A DNA stretch of 35,459 bases from Planctomycetaceae bacterium (GCA_003233175.1 QIKY01000286.1:1-35459); one strand, 5' to 3'; positions 9,614-21,445 are shown, counted from the first letter of the stretch. The notes: generated by a model from the sequence alone, not told the origin. A program made the numbers and translations.

Positions 9614-11422
9614 ATGAACGAGTCTCGCGGCGTGAACAGTAGTAATTCTCCTTGTTTTCGAGGCCCTTTTAGGCGTAGGCGGCGGTTGCCGCGGGCGGTT
9701 TCGCTGCCCTGGGGCGGCGTATTATATTTGCTGGCGCTCATGGCGGCGCCGATATTTGCCCCAGTCGCCAGTGGGCAAGACATCGCCAGCAGGCAGGGCG
9801 TTGCCAACCAAATAGAGGCCCGGTTGGAGTTTGGAGAGTTTGGGCCCGCCCGGCGGCTGGCCTTGGGCGTTGAGAATCGTGGGCAGCGCGACCGTTTGTT
9901 GGGCAGAATTGCCGACGTGCAAGCTGAAGCCGGCGCCCGCCGGGCGTCGTTGGCGACGGTCGGCCAGATCGACTCCGACGTCGTCCGCTCCGATGTACTG
10001 GCTCGTATGCGGCGGCCCGGTGCGCGAGGCGGCGCCGCGCTGGCTGATTTCGACTCGCTGATCGAGCTGATCACGAGCACCATCTTGCCCGATAGCTGGG
10101 ACGAAGTCGGAGGACCGGGCGCCATTCAGGAATTTCGCAACGGCGTGTTTGTTGACGCCGCCGGCGTGTTGCGGCAAATGCCGCTGGCCGCCGGCGGCCA
10201 ACCGTTGCAGGAAGTTCGGGAAGCGGCCGCCAGGATGTCGGAGAATCAAGATCTTCGCCGCTCGGTGGCGATGCGCAAAATTTCGCTCAACCGTTTGGAG
10301 AAGCAGGTCCAACTTCTGGCCGCCGCCGGCCGTCGACCGACCGAAGCGATGCGGCATCTGGCCGGCTTGCAACGCATTCAATACATCTTGCATTACCCCG
10401 AAACCGGCGACATCGTGCTGGCCGGGCCTGCCGGCGCTTGGCGGACCGACGCCGAAGGCCGCGCGGTCAGTGTGAAAAACGCCCGCCCGGTCGTGCAACT
10501 GGACGATCTTGTCGTGGTGCTGCGAAACGCCTTCGGCGGCGAGGGCCGCTTCGGCTGTTCGATCAACCCCCGGCCGGAAAATCTGGCCCGCACGCAAGCT
10601 TTTTTGAAGCAATCGGCTGCGAAACCGATACGGCCCTCCCAGCGAGAACAATGGCTGGAAAAACTGCGAACTTCGGTCGGACGGCAAGATATCGTGGTGG
10701 ATGGAATCGATCCTGGAACACGCGCCGCCCGCGTGCTGGTGGAGGCCGATTATCGGATGAAGTTGGTCGGCATCGGGTTGGAAGACGGCGTCTTGGGCGT
10801 GACCAACTACCTCGACTCCATCCAGTTGGCGGCGGGAGAATCGCCGCCGCCGCAACAGGTATTGCGATGGTGGTTCACCCTCAAATACGACGCCGTTCGC
10901 ACCACGCCCGCCGGCGATGCGTTTGAACTGCGCGGCCCCGGCGTGCAACTGTTGAGCGAAAACGAACTGCTTACGCAGTTGGGCAAACGCGTGCATACCG
11001 GCAAGTCGAGCGGCCTCAACAAACAATTCTCGGATAGCTTCACGCGTCATTTCGAACAACTGGCCGCCAAATACCATATCTACGCCGACCTGCGTAATAT
11101 TTTCGATCTGGCCTTGGCGGCGGAGTTGCTGCGGGCCCACGATCTTCCCGGGCAGGCCGGTTGGACCATGCCCTATTTTGGCTCGCAAGGCGAATACCAC
11201 GTGGCGGTCGAAACGGCGCCCACCGAAGTCGATTCCGTCTGCAATCATCGAGTGATTCGCCGCAAGCACGTGGTGGCCAGCGTCAGCGGCGGCGTGAGCG
11301 TGAATCCTCGAACATGGCTCACCGCGACACGTTCCGTCACCGATAACTACGGCGATCTCAAAGCCGCCCGTTCCGGCGCGATACCGCAAAATCTCGACCG
11401 CAACGCCTGGTGGTGGGATTAA
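9614..11422 (+). CDS. exported DUF1598-like protein, planctomycete-type, unknown function
   Basis: A 602-residue exported protein. The ATG at 9614 has GGAG 7 bases upstream. An Arg-rich n-region is followed by a hydrophobic core ([21 protein letters not shown]). Around residues 115-165 is a segment ([23 protein letters not shown]) of a kind that also occurs in planctomycete secretin-like proteins. From about 370 to the end the sequence resembles what I recall as the planctomycete DUF1598 family: [60 protein letters not shown]. No catalytic motif is evident. The secretin-like gene upstream and the SWDEVGGPG segment suggest an envelope role, which is inference. The family name is from memory and should be confirmed by profile search. 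Confidence 0.65.
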   Translation: MNESRGVNSSNSPCFRGPFRRRRRLPRAVSLPWGGVLYLLALMAAPIFAPVASGQDIASRQGVANQIEARLEFGEFGPARRLALGVENRGQRDRLLGRIADVQAEAGARRASLATVGQIDSDVVRSDVLARMRRPGARGGAALADFDSLIELITSTILPDSWDEVGGPGAIQEFRNGVFVDAAGVLRQMPLAAGGQPLQEVREAAARMSENQDLRRSVAMRKISLNRLEKQVQLLAAAGRRPTEAMRHLAGLQRIQYILHYPETGDIVLAGPAGAWRTDAEGRAVSVKNARPVVQLDDLVVVLRNAFGGEGRFGCSINPRPENLARTQAFLKQSAAKPIRPSQREQWLEKLRTSVGRQDIVVDGIDPGTRAARVLVEADYRMKLVGIGLEDGVLGVTNYLDSIQLAAGESPPPQQVLRWWFTLKYDAVRTTPAGDAFELRGPGVQLLSENELLTQLGKRVHTGKSSGLNKQFSDSFTRHFEQLAAKYHIYADLRNIFDLALAAELLRAHDLPGQAGWTMPYFGSQGEYHVAVETAPTEVDSVCNHRVIRRKHVVASVSGGVSVNPRTWLTATRSVTDNYGDLKAARSGAIPQNLDRNAWWWD

Positions 11423-11553
11423 CACCGCCGCGTCGTGGGAGCGACAACAAAAAAACCCATCCCTTCTCACACAACTGGCATTGTTCGTTTGCGAGCGGTT
11501 TCTTACACTTCCTCTCGAATTTCAGGAGTCTGCTCAAACTGCCGGAGGATGCC

Positions 11554-12522
11554 GTGTATTTATCTGTTGTGGCGCCAATCTACAATGAAGTGGATAACCT
11601 GGGGATTCTCCACGACGAACTGACGGCAGTGCTGCCGCCGCTGGGCGACTACGAAATCATTTTCGTCGACGATGGCTCAAACGACGGCAGCGTGGAAAAA
11701 TTGGCCAACCTAGCGGCTGCCGATGCACGCGTGAAAGTCGTTTTCTTTCGCCGCAATTTTGGGCAATCGGCCGCCATGTACGCAGGAATACAACACGCCA
11801 GCGGCGAGATCGTGATCACCCTCGATGGCGACCTCCAGAACGACCCCGCCGATATCCCCATGATGTGCGCCAAACTGGAGGAAGGCTACGACCTAGTGCA
11901 TGGCTGGCGCAAGGACCGGCAAGACACCTGGATCAACCGCCGCCTGCCTTCGATGATCGCCAATTGGCTGATCTCGCGCACCACCGGCTTCGCCATTCAC
12001 GACTTGGGCTGCACCCTCAAGGCGATGCGCCGTGAGATCGCCCAGGAGTTGGAGCTGTATGGCGAAATGCACCGCTTTATTCCGATCTTGGCGCACCAGC
12101 GCGGCGCAAAGTGCGTGGAAGTGGTCACCAAGCACCGGCCTCGTATTCATGGCCAAACCAAATATGGAATCTCGCGAACGCTGCGCGTGGTGCTGGATCT
12201 GCTGACGGTCAAATTCCTGCTCGATTATTTCGCCAGTCCGATGAAGTTGTTCGGCAACTTCGGTTTGTGTTGCGGCGGCGCGGCGGCGTTTTCGGGCGTG
12301 GCAACCATCGCGATGCGAATTCTTGCCGGCGTCGACATGACAGGCAACCCGCTGCTGTTGCTGACGGTGTTTTTTGCCCTGGCGGCTCTGCAGTTCGTCA
12401 GCCTGGGCTTGTTGGGCGAAGTGAACGCCCGCATCTATTTTTCCGGCAACGAACAAAAGACATACACCGTTCGCCGTCTGCTCAATTTTAGCGAATCGCC
12501 AAAAATTCGCCGCGCCGCCTGA
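11554..12522 (+). CDS. GT2 glycosyltransferase, polyprenyl-phosphate type (DPM1/GtrB/ArnC-like)
   Basis: A 322-residue membrane glycosyltransferase. The GTG at 11554 is the start: GGAGG lies 5 bases upstream and the protein then opens with the standard first strand [11 protein letters not shown]. The GT-A domain shows [19 protein letters not shown], the metal-binding DGDLQNDP and HGWRKDRQD. Two C-terminal membrane segments (about 235-260 and 270-295) end with the conserved GEVNARIYF. Relatives transfer glucose, mannose or aminoarabinose from a nucleotide sugar to undecaprenyl phosphate at the inner membrane, supplying donors for surface glycan modification. The exact sugar is not readable. 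A second GT2 begins 22 bases downstream, so the pair forms an operon. Confidence 0.88.
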   Translation: MYLSVVAPIYNEVDNLGILHDELTAVLPPLGDYEIIFVDDGSNDGSVEKLANLAAADARVKVVFFRRNFGQSAAMYAGIQHASGEIVITLDGDLQNDPADIPMMCAKLEEGYDLVHGWRKDRQDTWINRRLPSMIANWLISRTTGFAIHDLGCTLKAMRREIAQELELYGEMHRFIPILAHQRGAKCVEVVTKHRPRIHGQTKYGISRTLRVVLDLLTVKFLLDYFASPMKLFGNFGLCCGGAAAFSGVATIAMRILAGVDMTGNPLLLLTVFFALAALQFVSLGLLGEVNARIYFSGNEQKTYTVRRLLNFSESPKIRRAA

Positions 12523-12544
12523 ACGCAAAAGGACACAACCAAAC

Positions 12545-13471
12545 GTGCCCGCGAAAAACAACACGCCTACGTTCAGCGTCGTAATGCCGACGTTCAATCG
12601 TGAAGATCTGCTGGGCCGCGCGATCCAGAGCGTTCTCAGTCAAACCGAGCAAGATTTCGAGTTGCTTATCGTCGACGATTGCTCCGTCGACGCCACCGCC
12701 GAAGTGATTCGCCAGTTTCACGATGCACGAATTGTTCCGCTGCCACACAAAAAAAATCAAGGGGTTTCGGCCGCGCGCAATACCGCCATAACCGCCGCAC
12801 GCGGTCAACTGCTGTCTTTCCTCGACGACGACGATGAGCTCACGCCCCAATTCCTGGAACGCACTCGCCAACACTTCGAACAGCACGGCGAATCGATCGA
12901 CTTTTGCTGGACCGGAGTGCGCCGCATCGTTTCTTGTGGCGGTTTGGAGGAGCGAGTCGTGGAAATGGTCTGGAGCGACGACGCCACCAGCGGAATCGTC
13001 GAACCTGTTTTCCTCACCAGAACCGCGATGTCGCAAGGCGTGACGTTTCGCCGTGCATGCTTCGACGCCGCAGGACTGTTCGACGTCAATCTCGCGCGCG
13101 GGGAAGATCTTGACATAATGATCAGAATGGTTGACGCCGGAATGCGATACGCCGCCATTCCCGAAATGCTGATCCACGCGTATGTCCATGAAGGCGTCAG
13201 CCTGACGCGCACCAACGGGTCAGACACCGAACTTGTTTCGCTGGAGTACCTGCGGGCCAAGCACGACGATTTTCTCCGCCGCCATCCGTTCCTGGATAAG
13301 CAACTTGCGAGGTCTGTGGTGCGGGCGTGCCACACCGCCGGACAACGCGCCAAGGCATGGACCGCCGGCTGGCGGCTGTTGAAAAATTATCCGTCGGAAC
13401 TTTCGATCGTCGGCAAACTGATCGAAGCAGAAGTGCGAGTCTATCGGCGGAAGTTGCGCTCGGCGGCCTGA
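12545..13471 (+). CDS. GT2 family glycosyltransferase
   Basis: A 308-residue soluble GT-A glycosyltransferase. It starts at a GTG with AAAAGGA 11 bases upstream and begins FSVVMPTFNREDLLGRAIQSV, then LIVDDCSVDATAEV, the substrate loop KNQGVSAARNTAI and the metal-binding FLDDDDELT. The later GEDLDIMIRMVDAGM matches the ED acceptor/catalytic-base region of the family. It lacks membrane segments, so it acts at the cytoplasmic face, probably adding a sugar to a lipid-linked or protein acceptor. It follows the polyprenyl-phosphate glycosyltransferase with a 22-base gap and precedes an FkbM methyltransferase, which together suggest a small glycan-building cluster. Confidence 0.88.
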   Translation: MPAKNNTPTFSVVMPTFNREDLLGRAIQSVLSQTEQDFELLIVDDCSVDATAEVIRQFHDARIVPLPHKKNQGVSAARNTAITAARGQLLSFLDDDDELTPQFLERTRQHFEQHGESIDFCWTGVRRIVSCGGLEERVVEMVWSDDATSGIVEPVFLTRTAMSQGVTFRRACFDAAGLFDVNLARGEDLDIMIRMVDAGMRYAAIPEMLIHAYVHEGVSLTRTNGSDTELVSLEYLRAKHDDFLRRHPFLDKQLARSVVRACHTAGQRAKAWTAGWRLLKNYPSELSIVGKLIEAEVRVYRRKLRSAA

Positions 13472-13606
13472 CCAGCGCACTCGCGTCGAATTAAAGTAAC
13501 CGCTCATGATTTTCACCGGCCGTCAGAACGCAACTCTCCGTTTCGCTCGCGTTCACTCCGCGTGATACGAATTGAACAGGAGAGATCGGAGGAAACAGAG
13601 AAAGTG

Positions 13607-14329
13607 ATGAAGCCCCATAGAGCAATCGCTCAAGCATTTGGGTATGAACTGATCAAGATCAAGAGTCACCCGAGTGTGGATTCTCACGTCAGCAACGTGA
13701 TCAAACACTATGGTATCGACCTGGTGTTCGATGTCGGGGCCAACCGAGGGCAATTCGCGCAAACGCTCAGACGCCGAGGCTACCGAGGTGAGATTCACTC
13801 CTTCGAGCCGGCAAGCAAGGTGTTCGAGCAGTTACAAGCCGCCTGCCTGGGCGACCGAAATTGGTTCGCGCATCGGCTGGCTTTGGGCGATGCGTGTGGC
13901 GAGCAAACGATGAACGTGGCTGAATCGACCGTTTTGTCGTCTTTCCTCGATCCAAACGAGTTTGGAGCATCACAATTTTCCGCCATGGGCGCGGCGCAAC
14001 GGGAGACGGTCGAAGTTGGCGCCCTGGATAGTTTCGCGGCCGAACATATCGCTGACATTCACAATCGCCGCATTCTGTTGAAGATGGACACCCAAGGCTA
14101 CGACCTCAAGGTGTTCGCTGGAGCGACGAACACGGTCGCGAATGTGGCGTTCATGCTGTCGGAGCTTTCGCTGCTCCCCATCTACTCCGAGATGCCGCAT
14201 TACCTCGATGCATTAAGAACGTACGAAGAGCGCGGCTTCGTCGTGACGGGACTGTACCCGATCAGCCGGAAAGACGATTTCTCGGTCATCGAAATGGATT
14301 GCATGATGCGCAATAGCAAGCTGGCTTGA
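13607..14329 (+). CDS. FkbM family methyltransferase
   Basis: A 240-residue class I SAM-dependent methyltransferase. The SAM-binding motif I is VFDVGANRGQF, followed by the acidic motif HSFEPASKVFEQL; then comes the family's typical LLKMDTQGYDLKVFAGA. FkbM enzymes methylate hydroxyl groups, often of sugars in surface polysaccharides, which fits the two glycosyltransferases upstream. GGAGG at 13588 points to a start at the GTG at 13604 or the adjacent ATG at 13607; a GTG at 13562 is also in frame but would put that signal inside the gene. The 130-base gap to the upstream gene leaves room for its own promoter. Confidence 0.88.
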   Translation: MKPHRAIAQAFGYELIKIKSHPSVDSHVSNVIKHYGIDLVFDVGANRGQFAQTLRRRGYRGEIHSFEPASKVFEQLQAACLGDRNWFAHRLALGDACGEQTMNVAESTVLSSFLDPNEFGASQFSAMGAAQRETVEVGALDSFAAEHIADIHNRRILLKMDTQGYDLKVFAGATNTVANVAFMLSELSLLPIYSEMPHYLDALRTYEERGFVVTGLYPISRKDDFSVIEMDCMMRNSKLA

Positions 14330-14500
14330 CGAACGACCAACTTCGCGAGGCGCCTCGGTTTTTGAGCGAGATTCATTGGATCGCACGTTTCACCGTGTAT
14401 TTCGTAACGACGCACCCGCCATGCTTCGCACCGTTTGCCAACGGTTCGTTTTACAGCGGGCTGAAGGCGGCCGCGCATCGCGAAACACAGCCGCCTCGAG

Positions 14501-14518
14501 TTTTCCGTTAAAGGAAAA
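14501..14518 (+). terminator. weak hairpin between FkbM gene and beta-helix gene
   Basis: TTTTCC and GGAAAA are separated by six bases and followed by further A residues. The stem is short and AT-rich, so it may only mark the boundary between the glycan cluster and the next gene. Confidence 0.25.
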
Positions 14519-14601
14519 AAACGCCACTTTCAACCGCGAGCAGTATATACTCATTTCAATTCGTAAACGCGTATTCCAGCTTTGTGCTTTTGAGGTGAAC
14601 A

Positions 14602-16362
14602 ATGAAAAGACGCGCCCTCCCGAGAGGCTTGGCTCTGCTGTCTCTAGCTATATGCGTTTGGCCGGCGTGGGCGAATGCTTCGGATAACTCAAGCACTCTT
14701 GCCAAGCGGCTGAAAATAAACCTCTCAACACCCGGGCGGATTGGTTTTTATGTGGATTATTCCGAGAGGTCGTCGGTCGGCGAACATACTTTTTATGTTA
14801 GCCGCACTCACGGCACCGTTGGACGCGTCAGTGCAGACTATTCAACTCATGGAGATCCTCACCAAAACGTATCAGGCGCGTTGGTCTGGGAGGATGGAGA
14901 TGCAAGTATCAAGTCATTCACAGCCAGGGTTTTAACAAAGCCTGATGGAGACCACAGGATTTACGCTCTGCTTTCCAATGCGAATGGCGGTGTTGTTCTC
15001 CATAACGGCGGCAACACGATCGCCTATGGCGTGATAGAAGATGAAACGATTGCCGCAGATTCCAACGCCGTATTTTTTGACGCAGAAGCGACGACGAACG
15101 GCGTGGGTGCGCAGTCCAACCCCTACAACAATATATACGACGCGATCGCAAATGTAGGATCTAAGCGCTATATCTATGGCAAAGGCGTGGTGACGCCTGA
15201 TGGAACGAACACCAATGTGGAAGGCGGTTTTAAATGCATTTCTCCACCGGCTTCGCGCCCAAATGAGGAAGCTCGCGTCTACGTTAGGAATTGGCCTGGA
15301 TTCAAGCTAATCGTGGACGGAGCAGGACTGTCGGACTGCAATGGGTTCTATGCCAAGGACGGGGAGTCCTACCTGACCTACCGAGGAATCGAGTTCAGGG
15401 ATCTTGACGTAACTGGCGTTCCTCGCTTCAACAACGGCGCGGCAATTTTCCATCATTACGGAAACAGCAAAATGATCAATATCGAACGTTGTTCGGCTGT
15501 CAACGTAAATGGAACCACTAACGACGGAGCTTTTATGCTTTGGGGCGTGGATGGAGGAAAAATATGGCGTTGCACTTCAAATAACATCCAAAACAACGGT
15601 AGCAATTCGCATCAAAATACCGCCGGCGTTTTTTATTATTCGTCAACAAATTTGTCGATTCAACGGTGTGAGTTTTCCAATAGCGGCTGCGGAATATTTA
15701 TGAAACGCATGAATGCGGGGGACGTGGTCGCCGTCGTGCGATTCAATATTATAAAAGACACCAATGTTGGCGTTCGGTTTGGATATGGCTCCTCGGGGCA
15801 GGAGCCGAATTACGGGATAGTCCAGTCGAATTTATTTAAAAACTGTGCGACCTACACCGCGATTCAGCATACGGGGGCGAGTCCTGACCAAGCCGGAAAG
15901 CATTGGATGTGCAATAATGTCTTCGATAATTGTGGTGGTGGAGATAACGGCGCGATCCGATCGACAGACACCTACGACCAACAAATTTTCAACAATATTT
16001 TTTTTAACTGCCGCAAGATGTGGGATATGCCGGAAAAGACAAGCCGCCAAAGTAACGCAACGGCCACTGTTTTAGAATACGCAGACCATAACCATGAGTT
16101 TGGCACGGGGCGTATGCATTACGAATATCTAAGCATTGCCTATCATAGCTCGTCTCGATTAAATGCCGCCAGTGGTTTCGGCGCCAATGACTCATCGGGG
16201 AACCCCCTGTTTGTTGATGCGAAAAATGACAACTATGCTCTAGGTGCTCGGTCGCCGTGCGTTAACAATGGCGTCGATGGCGTCTCCCAAGGAATTTATC
16301 TGACCGGAATGGAAGTATTGGGAGCACAGGACAAAAAACGTGCTCGCACCAAGAGGAAATAG
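14602..16362 (+). CDS. exported Calx-beta plus right-handed beta-helix protein
   Basis: A 586-residue secreted or surface protein. The ATG has GAGGTG 5 bases upstream and a signal peptide (MKRRALPRGLALLSLAICVW, cleavage near ANA). Residues about 45-155 resemble a Calx-beta domain: VGEHTFYVSRTHGTVGRVSADY, LVWEDGDASIKSFTARVL, IAYGVIEDETI. The rest is a parallel beta-helix of the pectate-lyase-like type with Asn-rich turns (IERCSAVNVNG, IWRCTSNNIQNN, IQRCEFSNSGCGIF, VRFNIIKDTN, MCNNVFDNCGGG, IFNNIFFNCR). It ends with the familiar GNPLFVDAKNDNYALGARSPCVNNG and a basic tail KKRARTKRK. Such proteins bind or cleave polysaccharides; no lyase active site is obvious. The gene is visibly AT-richer than its neighbours, which suggests transfer. 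Confidence 0.82.
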   Translation: MKRRALPRGLALLSLAICVWPAWANASDNSSTLAKRLKINLSTPGRIGFYVDYSERSSVGEHTFYVSRTHGTVGRVSADYSTHGDPHQNVSGALVWEDGDASIKSFTARVLTKPDGDHRIYALLSNANGGVVLHNGGNTIAYGVIEDETIAADSNAVFFDAEATTNGVGAQSNPYNNIYDAIANVGSKRYIYGKGVVTPDGTNTNVEGGFKCISPPASRPNEEARVYVRNWPGFKLIVDGAGLSDCNGFYAKDGESYLTYRGIEFRDLDVTGVPRFNNGAAIFHHYGNSKMINIERCSAVNVNGTTNDGAFMLWGVDGGKIWRCTSNNIQNNGSNSHQNTAGVFYYSSTNLSIQRCEFSNSGCGIFMKRMNAGDVVAVVRFNIIKDTNVGVRFGYGSSGQEPNYGIVQSNLFKNCATYTAIQHTGASPDQAGKHWMCNNVFDNCGGGDNGAIRSTDTYDQQIFNNIFFNCRKMWDMPEKTSRQSNATATVLEYADHNHEFGTGRMHYEYLSIAYHSSSRLNAASGFGANDSSGNPLFVDAKNDNYALGARSPCVNNGVDGVSQGIYLTGMEVLGAQDKKRARTKRK

Positions 16363-16386
16363 GGGGCGAAAAATGGCTTCGCCCCC
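16362..16386. terminator. hairpin overlapping the beta-helix gene stop
   Basis: GGGGGCGAA (16362-16370) and TTCGCCCCC (16378-16386) form a perfect 9-bp stem with a 7-base loop; the stem begins on the last base of the stop codon. No U tract follows, so it would be an atypical intrinsic terminator or an mRNA-stabilising hairpin. Confidence 0.5.
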
Positions 16387-16660
16387 CAGTTGGCGGATTA
16401 CAAGTTCGTCAACGGCCCAGGGCAGGACGGTGCGCTGGCATCCCTGGGGATAAGACGGGTTACTCACTACTGGACCACCTGATCGCCGTGAGCCGCCTCT
16501 CAGAACGGCCCGTAAGGTGTTTCCGAGTAGTGGTTTGCGCCGAGTCGATTATTCCTCTCCCGGTTGTGGGCGAGGCTCGGATTTGTTATCATGGCGGTTT
16601 CGCAAATCGAGATCGCCGCAGCATCTAGCGGCGCGAGCACTATGAAAAAGGGGTGGCCGA
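16387..16660. other. intergenic region upstream of gyrA
   Basis: About 275 bases before gyrA without a recognisable gene. Outer ends of one segment form a short imperfect inverted match (ACTACTGG near 16465 and GTAGTGG near 16527), but no known RNA or riboswitch is evident. The gyrA promoter should lie here; I cannot assign it with confidence. Confidence 0.4.
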
Positions 16661-19486
<2,826 letters not shown>

Positions 19487-19487
19487 G

Positions 19488-19502
19488 GTCTGCTGAGCAG
19501 AC
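19488..19502. terminator. short palindrome just after gyrA
   Basis: GTCTGC-TGA-GCAGAC begins two bases after the gyrA stop codon. The 6-bp stem has no U tract, so it is only a weak candidate for a transcription end; it separates gyrA from the AT-richer gene pair. Confidence 0.3.
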
Positions 19503-19578
19503 TGAAATGACCCGACCGAAAGCACTGTGTTTACAGGAAACATGTGTATAGAATTGGGATGGAAGGAGAACGGGCGAC

Positions 19579-20145
19579 ATGAAAACAAAAATCGGGTCAC
19601 GGCTTTCAAAAAACATAGGCTTGTATGAAAAAGTGCAAGGTTGTTTACGCGTTGTTGAGGAGGTGTTTGGAGGTTTTGTTACCGCCAATGCGCAAATTGA
19701 ACTCGGTAAGGACTCGCGAGGGCGTGACATCGTTCGCCTGATAATAAAAGACCATGGAAGAACCGTTCAGACTGGCTTTGCACCGGATGAATTTGATAAC
19801 GTTGACCATTTTCGCAATCGATGCTATCAGTTTGTCGAGCAGGTTACTCGGCTTGAAATCGTAAACGACTGCCCCAACTGTGGCATGAAGTACGGCGCTA
19901 AACCCCTACCATTCAAGTGTGATGTTTGCGGATTCCAAACGGTTCAGGCATGTCCCCAATGTGGTGAAGAGGTTTCAATAGGCGACTATCTTGTCGAGGG
20001 GTCGACTTTGTGGAAATGCCCAAAATGCAAAAAGCGAGTAAGGGCTGAGTACACGGAGCCGATGTTTGATACACGCGGGTTCTTCAGTCAGCCGTTGGTT
20101 GAGTTGTCTGTCGCGGAGTCGCCAACTTCGGCAAACGCCAATTAG
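19579..20145 (+). CDS. double zinc-ribbon protein of unknown function
   Basis: A 188-residue protein I do not recognise as a named family. The ATG has AAGGAG 11 bases upstream. The first 95 residues form a small alpha/beta region (LRVVEEVFGGFV, IVRLIIKDHGRTVQTGF, FRNRCYQFVEQV) that resembles no nucleic-acid domain I can name. Then four Cys pairs follow: CPNC (98-101), CDVC (114-117), CPQC (125-128) and CPKC (147-150), spaced as two zinc ribbons. The C-terminus has no membrane segment. The gene is visibly AT-richer than gyrA upstream. The next gene, a nucleotidyltransferase-like protein, begins 8 bases after its stop, so the two are one transcript and probably one functional unit. Zinc ribbons often bind nucleic acid or protein partners; here that is inference. 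Confidence 0.75.
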   Translation: MKTKIGSRLSKNIGLYEKVQGCLRVVEEVFGGFVTANAQIELGKDSRGRDIVRLIIKDHGRTVQTGFAPDEFDNVDHFRNRCYQFVEQVTRLEIVNDCPNCGMKYGAKPLPFKCDVCGFQTVQACPQCGEEVSIGDYLVEGSTLWKCPKCKKRVRAEYTEPMFDTRGFFSQPLVELSVAESPTSANAN

Positions 20146-20152
20146 GTTGAGA

Positions 20153-20770
20153 ATGGAATCTTCGGATCTTTCACCGCAAGACTTTTACCAACGACTTCGC
20201 GAAACGGCGGAGTCAAACATTGACTCTTTGGTTGACTTTTTCCTGTTTGAGGGAGTGCCGTACGGCCTTTCCGATTGGAGTGAGTATTGTCGTTTTCGAA
20301 AAGAACTCTCCGGGAGGCTGGAAGTAAATTCGAAATCCATAGTGATGGTTGGCAGTGGTCGTTTCGGGTTTAGCTTGTCGCCTAGGCAGAAACTTTGGAG
20401 AGCATTCGGCGACCGCTCTGATTTTGACATCGTCGTAGTGGATCACAGAGAGTTTGATTCTGCTTGGGACGAAATCCTGAAGTCAGATGACGAACCGAAC
20501 TCCCCGTCAAACTTTCGCGAACTTAGACAACGATGGCGGAATTTGTACGATGGCTTCATAGATGTGAACGGCCTGCCAGATCATATCGCGTTTGTGAAAC
20601 GTTGGAAAAGTGCGTTCACCGAAATCTCGGCGATGCGTTGGAAGGGACAAACGCGAACCACAAAGGGGTTTTTGTTTCGCGACTGGTTCCATGCCCAACG
20701 ATTCTATCGAAAGTCGTTTCGCGCCATTCTCAAAGGTGTCGATGATCACAAACTTTCGAAACCTGAATAG
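20153..20770 (+). CDS. minimal nucleotidyltransferase-like protein (DNA polymerase beta fold)
   Basis: A 205-residue protein with the signature of the Pol-beta nucleotidyltransferase superfamily: VGSGRFGFSLSP (GS at 67-68, with an R-x-G after it), then RSDFDIVVVD (Asp90 and Asp92, the metal-binding D-x-D). The FDSAWDEIL that follows and the WFHAQRFYRKSF near the C-terminus recall an uncharacterised stand-alone family scattered in accessory regions of bacterial genomes. The spacing GS-x(21)-DxD is wider than in CD-NTases, and a third carboxylate cannot be assigned. Such enzymes can add nucleotides to RNA or protein or make signals; the substrate here is unknown. The start at 20153 is 8 bases after the zinc-ribbon gene stop; the frame stays open upstream to 20066 but would then overlap that gene. 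Confidence 0.7.
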   Translation: MESSDLSPQDFYQRLRETAESNIDSLVDFFLFEGVPYGLSDWSEYCRFRKELSGRLEVNSKSIVMVGSGRFGFSLSPRQKLWRAFGDRSDFDIVVVDHREFDSAWDEILKSDDEPNSPSNFRELRQRWRNLYDGFIDVNGLPDHIAFVKRWKSAFTEISAMRWKGQTRTTKGFLFRDWFHAQRFYRKSFRAILKGVDDHKLSKPE

Positions 20771-20897
20771 AGGCGTCAACAAATCCAGATAGATTTCCCG
20801 CTGCCGCACATACACAAGCGCTCGCCCCAACGTGTGCCTGTGTTCGCGCGAGATTTTTCTTCGCGGTGGAATGCTCGCCCGCGAAATAAATCCTTGC

Positions 20898-20903
20898 TAT
20901 AAT
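20898..20903 (+). promoter_or_regulatory. extended -10 promoter element for the cytochrome gene
   Basis: TATAAT preceded by TTGC gives the TG-n-TATAAT form of an extended -10 box, about 108 bases before the cytochrome start. No good -35 box lies 16-18 bases upstream, which is acceptable for extended -10 promoters. Transcription would start near 20910. Confidence 0.45.
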
Positions 20904-21010
20904 AAACATCCCCCCAGGGCCGCCCGCCTGAACCTACCCGCGGCGGCGAGATGTAATTTCGTGAACTGTGTGCCTTTGTCTACACACCTACATTGAATGG
21001 GGAAATTCTC

Positions 21011-21445
21011 ATGGCGAAGCGATTCATGGCCAAGCGGCTTTTGTCGGCGATCTGTTGTCTTTCTATCTTGGCGAGCAGTTTTGCGCCGGCATTCGGGCAA
21101 TCGGAGTTGCGTAAGGCTCTGCAAAAGAAATATCGATTCAAATCGGTATCGTGCTACACCTGCCACGCCCATGTCGAAAAAGGAACCAAAGATCCTAAAA
21201 CGCACCGCAACGACTTTGGCAAGGCGTTCGATGCGATTTTGGCTGACAAGGACCTCACCGGACGAATTAAATCGGTTAAGAGCTTGAGCCGTAGCGATCC
21301 TAAGAAGAAGGAAGTGGTGGCTGCGGTCGTGGCTGATTTTCTCACCGCTCTGGAGCAAGTCGAGAAAGAAAAATCGCCCGAAGGCGAAACGTACGGCGAA
21401 TTGCTGAAGGACGGCACGTTAGACGGCGTCAAACTTAGGAAATAG
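21011..21445 (+). CDS. exported small one-haem cytochrome c-like protein
   Basis: A 144-residue exported protein. The ATG at 21011 has GGGGAAA 6 bases upstream, and a signal peptide follows (LLSAICCLSILASSFAPAFG, cleavage near residue 30). One covalent haem-binding motif is present, CYTCH (48-52), in the setting YRFKSVSCYTCHAHV, then RNDFGKAFDAIL. A distal Met ligand cannot be assigned, so haem coordination is uncertain. Similar short CxxCH proteins are common in planctomycetes, where they are thought to carry electrons or sense redox state in the periplasm; this is from general knowledge. It has its own promoter candidate and a palindrome 69 bases downstream, so it is probably transcribed alone. 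Confidence 0.75.
   Translation: MAKRFMAKRLLSAICCLSILASSFAPAFGQSELRKALQKKYRFKSVSCYTCHAHVEKGTKDPKTHRNDFGKAFDAILADKDLTGRIKSVKSLSRSDPKKKEVVAAVVADFLTALEQVEKEKSPEGETYGELLKDGTLDGVKLRK

Noticed and set aside
9722-11470. 582-residue open frame antisense to the DUF1598-like gene
   Set aside because: Composition is rich in His, Gln and Arg as expected from reading GC-rich codons backward; the plus-strand gene has a start signal and an export signal.
20153-20770. Assignment of the nucleotidyltransferase as a CBASS CD-NTase
   Set aside because: Spacing of GS and DxD and the short length do not fit, and no CBASS effector gene (phospholipase, nuclease or membrane protein) is adjacent.
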